Of a stretch of DNA of 17,826 bases, positions 14,706 to 17,826 are shown piece by piece. The notes below the pieces were generated by a model. It had not been told where the DNA came from. It was given only the letters and a program-made list of their open reading frames with translations, and did not search any database. The first letter of the stretch is position 1. Each line of letters opens with the position of its first letter. The DNA comes from an uncultured Burkholderiales bacterium. GTDB taxonomy: Bacteria; Pseudomonadota; Gammaproteobacteria; Burkholderiales; Burkholderiaceae_C. Made by a program: the position numbers and the translations under genes. Where the stretch lies: contig CAIODK010000004.1 of NCBI GenBank assembly GCA_903856995.1, positions 1 through 17,826 of the forward strand, in the 5' to 3' direction.

Positions 14706-14726
14706 GGCGCAGTCCGCGCCATGCTT
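14706..14726 (+). terminator. weak hairpin terminator candidate after cyaY
   Basis: GGCGC (14706-14710) pairs with GCGCC (14716-14720), loop AGTCC, followed by ATGCTTTTAGTTTTT. The stem is short and the T-run is offset, so efficiency is doubtful. It sits in the 46-base gap between convergent cyaY and ponA. Confidence 0.4.
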
Positions 14727-17114
14727 TTAGTTTTTGAACAGGTCGAGAATCTTTTTCTTCTCATCGTTGGCGGGCAGCTGTTCGTTGTTGCTGATAGCGC
14801 CAGAGCTAGAGCGAGCTTCCAGTCCCAAGCTGCTCACACCGCCGCCTTTGCTGAACTCGGTATAGGTCCAGTCGCCGTTTTCGTGGCTCAGGCCAGCGGG
14901 CGGCACAGGCTCGGCAATCGGTACGTTTTGCAAGGCGTGCTGCATGTAGCTGATCCACACAGGCAAGCTCAAACCGCCACCAGTTTCACGGTCACCCAGT
15001 TTGCGTGGGGTGTCGTAGCCAATCCAGGTCACCGCCGTGAGCGTGGGGTGGTAGCCCGCAAACCACGCGTCCATTGAATCGTTGGTGGTACCTGTTTTGC
15101 CGTAAATGTCTGGTCGCTTCAAGGTGGCTTGGGCGCGAGCGGCTGTGCCTGAACGTGTGACCTCTTGCAGCAAGCTGGTCATCACAAACGCGTTGCGTGC
15201 GTCGATGGCGCGGGCTGATTCATCCAAGACGGGTGGCGTGAATTCAGACAACACCTTGCCCATTTGGTCAGTCACTTTGGTGATCAGGAAGGGGTTCACT
15301 CGGTAGCCGCCGTTGGCAAACACCGAGTAGCCTGCGGCCATTTGCATGGGCGTGACCGAGCCAGCGCCAAGCGCCATGGTCAAGTAGGGCGGGTGTTTCT
15401 CGGCATCAAAGCCAAACTGGGCAATCCAGTCTTGCGCGTTTTGTGCGCCAACGGCTTGCAGCACACGGATCGAAATCATGTTTTTCGATTTGGCCAAACC
15501 TTTGCGCAAGGTCATGGGGCCTTCGAATGTGCCGTCGTAGTTTTTGGGTTCCCACGGTTGGCCGCCGGTGACGCTGGCGTCAAAGAACAGCGGCGCATCG
15601 TTTACCACCGTCATGGGGGTGAAGCCTTTTTCCAGCGCGGCAGAGTAGATGAACGGCTTGAAACTCGAGCCGGGCTGACGCCAAGCTTGGGTCACGTGGT
15701 TGAACTTGTTTTTGTTGAAGTCAAAGCCGCCCACCAGCGCGTGGATCGCACCGTCGCGAGGATCGATGGAGACAAAAGCCCCTTCGACTTCAGGCAATTG
15801 CGTGATTTCCCATGCGCCTTTGGTGGTCTTCGTCACGCGAATCAATGCGCCGGGGCGCAGTCGGATGTTGGGGGCGGCCTTGTCCGATAAACCGGATTGC
15901 ACGGGTTGCAAGCCGTCGCCGGTGATTTCCAGCACTTCGCTGTTTTGGCGCATGGCGCGCACTTTTTTCGGGGTCGCTTCGAGGACGACGGCGGCCAGCA
16001 AGTCGCCCTTGTCACCTTGCTCGATCAGGGCGTCGTCAATGGCATCTTCCTGCTCTGACGGTTTGATGGGTAGGTTGATGAAACGTTCAGGGCCGCGGTA
16101 GTGTTGGCGACGCTCGAAGTCCATGATGCCGCGGCGTAGCGCGAAATAAGCAGCCTGTTGGTCGCTGGCGCGAACGGTGGTGTAAACGTTCAGGCCACGT
16201 GTGTAGATGTCGGAGCCATATTGCGCAAACAGCAGCTGACGGGCCATCTCGGCCACAAAGTCGGCATGGGTGTTGAGGCTGCTCGCGGCGGTGCGAATGT
16301 GCAGCTCTTCTAGCTTGGCTGCGGCAGCCTCTGCCTTGGTGATGAAGCCGTTTTCCTCCATGCGCTCAATGATGTAGAGCTGGCGTGAACGGGCGCGCTT
16401 GGGGTTGACGATCGGGTTATAGGCAGAAGGTGCTTTGGGCAGGCCCGCCAACATGGCCGCTTCAGCGATGCTGATGCTCTTCAACGGTTTGCCGAAGTAG
16501 GCCTCCGACGCAGCGGCAAAGCCGTAGGCACGGTTGCCCAAGTAAATCTGGTTCAGATAGATTTCGAAAATCTGGTCTTTGCTGAGCATGTGCTCGAGCT
16601 TGCTGGTCAGCAAGATTTCATAAATCTTGCGTGTGAAGGTTTTCTCGGATGACAAGTAAACGTTACGCGCCACCTGCATGGTGATGGTGGAGGCACCTTG
16701 GCTCTTGGCGCGGCCTAAGTTGGCAAGGCTGGCACGCAAGAGACCGATGTAGTCCACACCCCCGTGTTGGTAGAAGCGGGCATCTTCAATGGCGAGTACC
16801 GCGTCTTTCATCACCTTGGGGATGTCTTTGAAAGGCGTGAGGTTGCGGCGCTCTTCGCCGAACTCACCAATCTGTGTGCCCTCGACCGAGTAGACCCGCA
16901 TCGACAGCTTGGGGCGGTAGTCGGCCAAGTCGGAGATGTCGGGTAGCTGAGGGTAGGCCATGGCCAGCGCCACGGCGACCAACAAGCCCACGATGAGCAT
17001 GCCTGCCGCAGCAATACCCAATGCCCACAGCACAAGCTGGCTGGCCATGGAACGGGGGGCTGCCGAAGCAGCAGCGTGTTCTTTCGAACCTTCGGGGGTG
17101 GGTTTTGTCGCCAT
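14727..17114 (-). CDS. mrcA: penicillin-binding protein 1A, bifunctional transglycosylase/transpeptidase
   Basis: This class A PBP (ponA/mrcA) polymerises glycan strands and cross-links stem peptides in the periplasm. The 795-aa protein has a cytoplasmic N-terminus, one membrane helix (about 27-53), then the GT51 domain with catalytic Glu110 in AIEDARFYQHGGVD, and QGASTITMQVARN (139-151). An OB-like insert follows. The transpeptidase has SXXK as SSFK (483-486, nucleophile Ser483), SKN (543-545) and KTGT (673-676), all intact. It ends in a polar Ser/Gly-rich tail with a lysine cluster. Start ATG 17114 has no strong ribosome binding site and lies 11 bases after a TATAAT. Divergence from pilM is the usual arrangement in beta- and gammaproteobacteria. 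Confidence 0.96.
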   Translation of the reverse strand: MATKPTPEGSKEHAAASAAPRSMASQLVLWALGIAAAGMLIVGLLVAVALAMAYPQLPDISDLADYRPKLSMRVYSVEGTQIGEFGEERRNLTPFKDIPKVMKDAVLAIEDARFYQHGGVDYIGLLRASLANLGRAKSQGASTITMQVARNVYLSSEKTFTRKIYEILLTSKLEHMLSKDQIFEIYLNQIYLGNRAYGFAAASEAYFGKPLKSISIAEAAMLAGLPKAPSAYNPIVNPKRARSRQLYIIERMEENGFITKAEAAAAKLEELHIRTAASSLNTHADFVAEMARQLLFAQYGSDIYTRGLNVYTTVRASDQQAAYFALRRGIMDFERRQHYRGPERFINLPIKPSEQEDAIDDALIEQGDKGDLLAAVVLEATPKKVRAMRQNSEVLEITGDGLQPVQSGLSDKAAPNIRLRPGALIRVTKTTKGAWEITQLPEVEGAFVSIDPRDGAIHALVGGFDFNKNKFNHVTQAWRQPGSSFKPFIYSAALEKGFTPMTVVNDAPLFFDASVTGGQPWEPKNYDGTFEGPMTLRKGLAKSKNMISIRVLQAVGAQNAQDWIAQFGFDAEKHPPYLTMALGAGSVTPMQMAAGYSVFANGGYRVNPFLITKVTDQMGKVLSEFTPPVLDESARAIDARNAFVMTSLLQEVTRSGTAARAQATLKRPDIYGKTGTTNDSMDAWFAGYHPTLTAVTWIGYDTPRKLGDRETGGGLSLPVWISYMQHALQNVPIAEPVPPAGLSHENGDWTYTEFSKGGGVSSLGLEARSSSGAISNNEQLPANDEKKKILDLFKN

Positions 17115-17125
17115 AAGTGGTCCGT

Positions 17126-17131
17126 ATTATA
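17126..17131 (-). promoter_or_regulatory. -10 box of the PBP1A promoter
   Basis: TATAAT on the minus strand is a perfect consensus -10, with a TTGTGA 15 bases upstream or TTTTGT 17 bases upstream as possible -35 boxes. The predicted start near 17119 leaves a leader of about five bases, too short for a normal ribosome binding site. Confidence 0.55.
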
Positions 17132-17182
17132 AAAACCACGCAACCATCACAAAAGACCCGAGTCAAACACCTCCGCAGCCAG

Positions 17183-17229
17183 TTGTCAATGCGTTGAAAT
17201 TCACTGCATTCTCTACCCCATGTTAAGGA
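17183..17229 (+). promoter_or_regulatory. candidate promoter and ribosome binding site of pilM
   Basis: TTGTCA (17183-17188) and CATTCT (17207-17212) are spaced 18 bases apart; the -35 is good, the -10 poor. AAGGA at 17225-17229 lies 8 bases before ATG 17238 and decides that start over the ATG at 17231, which is only 1 base away and in another frame. Confidence 0.4.
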
Positions 17230-17237
17230 CATGCCTC

Positions 17238-17826
17238 ATGCGTTGGATGTTTTGGTTTCGCCGCTCACGACCACGCTACCGTTGCGTGGTCGGATTAGAG
17301 ATGGGGGGTGATGTCTGCAGTTTGGTAGTGCTGACGGGCACCTCAGCGCAGCCGGATGCGGTGTCTTGTGCCGTCAGCCTGAACTTGCCAGAGGGCTGGG
17401 TCGCCCATGGCGAGATCTTGCAAACGGTGGCGTTCGGGCAATGGCTACGCACCCATTTGGATGCAGGTGGCTATCAGCCAGAGGGCGCGTACATCGGCTT
17501 GGAGGACGCATGCCTCTCGAATCACCTCATCACATTGGCGACGAGCTTGTCCGAGGACGATGTGGCGTTTCAATTGCAGGCGGAGGTGCAGTCCTTGTTG
17601 CCAGACTCCGCCGCAGAGGTTTGCATTGACTACAGTTTGGACGTTGGGCCAGCCGAGACGGGCGAGCTGCGCTATCGCGTGCAAGCGGCGCCCCTTGTTC
17701 GCGTTGATGCGTGGCTACAGTCGGCCCATGCTGCTGGGTTGACGGTGTTGGCTATTGAGCCGTGCGTGGACGCCGCGTATCGTGCGCAGAGCTGTTCCCC
17801 TCCATTGGATGCCAGTGCGGGGGCAG
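17238..17826 (+). CDS. pilM: PilM-like type IV pilus assembly protein, N-terminal part (partial, runs off window)
   Basis: The frame from ATG 17238 stays open to the window end (196 codons). PilM is an actin-like cytoplasmic protein that binds PilN and links the pilus inner-membrane subcomplex to the secretion motors. Support is twofold: position, divergent from the PBP1A gene where pilM normally stands, and sequence. The segment SNHLITLATSLSEDDVAFQLQAEVQSLLP followed by EVCIDYSL aligns with the family's V..K.IE...LS.DELE.QL..EA..YIP..L.EV..D. The phosphate loop near the start is degenerate: GLEMGGDVCSLVVL where PilM usually has a G(I/L)(D/E)IG..S(V/L)KLVE pattern. Seven cysteines in 196 residues is odd. 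An AAGGA lies 8 bases upstream. A ComA-like competence protein is the closest alternative. Confidence 0.75.
   Translation, partial: MRWMFWFRRSRPRYRCVVGLEMGGDVCSLVVLTGTSAQPDAVSCAVSLNLPEGWVAHGEILQTVAFGQWLRTHLDAGGYQPEGAYIGLEDACLSNHLITLATSLSEDDVAFQLQAEVQSLLPDSAAEVCIDYSLDVGPAETGELRYRVQAAPLVRVDAWLQSAHAAGLTVLAIEPCVDAAYRAQSCSPPLDASAGA

Noticed and set aside
1..17826. CRISPR array, tRNA, rRNA, transposase or phage genes
   Set aside because: No regularly spaced repeats, cloverleaf-like sequence, transposase motif or integrase was seen on either strand.

Overview
The window looks like ordinary chromosomal DNA of a betaproteobacterium in the Burkholderiales, most likely the family Comamonadaceae (Limnohabitans/Rhodoferax-like). 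This is inferred from the protein sequences and from a familiar gene neighbourhood: metK next to two lpxL-type genes, engB next to a cytochrome c4, msrPQ, lysA-lptM, cyaY, and ponA divergent from pilM. No rRNA, tRNA, CRISPR array, insertion sequence or phage gene was seen.

Layout. (1) 1-379: 3' end of an Atm1-type ABC exporter. (2) 558-6252: a complete tripartite RND efflux operon (periplasmic adaptor, HAE1-type inner-membrane pump, outer-membrane factor) with tight or overlapping junctions. (3) 6333-7517, minus: metK, which has a roughly 140-nt structured leader. (4) 7703-9439: two tandem lipid A acyltransferase genes, divergent from metK. (5) 9453-10220, minus: GTPase engB. (6) 10285-10911: di-heme cytochrome c4, closed by a strong terminator. 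(7) 11022-12651: msrP and msrQ, the periplasmic methionine sulfoxide repair pair. (8) 12754-14337, minus: lptM and lysA. (9) 14351-14680: frataxin cyaY. (10) 14727-17114, minus: penicillin-binding protein 1A. (11) 17238 to the end: the start of a pilM-like gene.

The genes are mostly cell-envelope functions (drug or solvent efflux, lipid A acylation, LPS-translocon maturation, peptidoglycan synthesis, pilus assembly, repair of periplasmic proteins) plus core metabolism (SAM, lysine, iron-sulfur, cytochrome c).

The most interesting signal is the metK leader. A -10 box is followed by an RNA with mutually exclusive GTCGCC/GGCGAC pairings and a UUCG-capped hairpin. It ends in a two-tier terminator-like stem that buries the Shine-Dalgarno sequence and runs through seven U directly into the AUG. 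I do not recognise it as a known SAM or SAH riboswitch class, so it is a candidate undescribed metabolite-sensing leader. Other points of note: no resB/ccsB genes between cytochrome c4 and msrP; a degenerate PilM N-terminus; an efflux adaptor whose hairpin is one heptad shorter in each arm than that of AcrA; start codons of lptM and cyaY that share the same CATG; and a cluster of three hairpins between msrQ and lysA.
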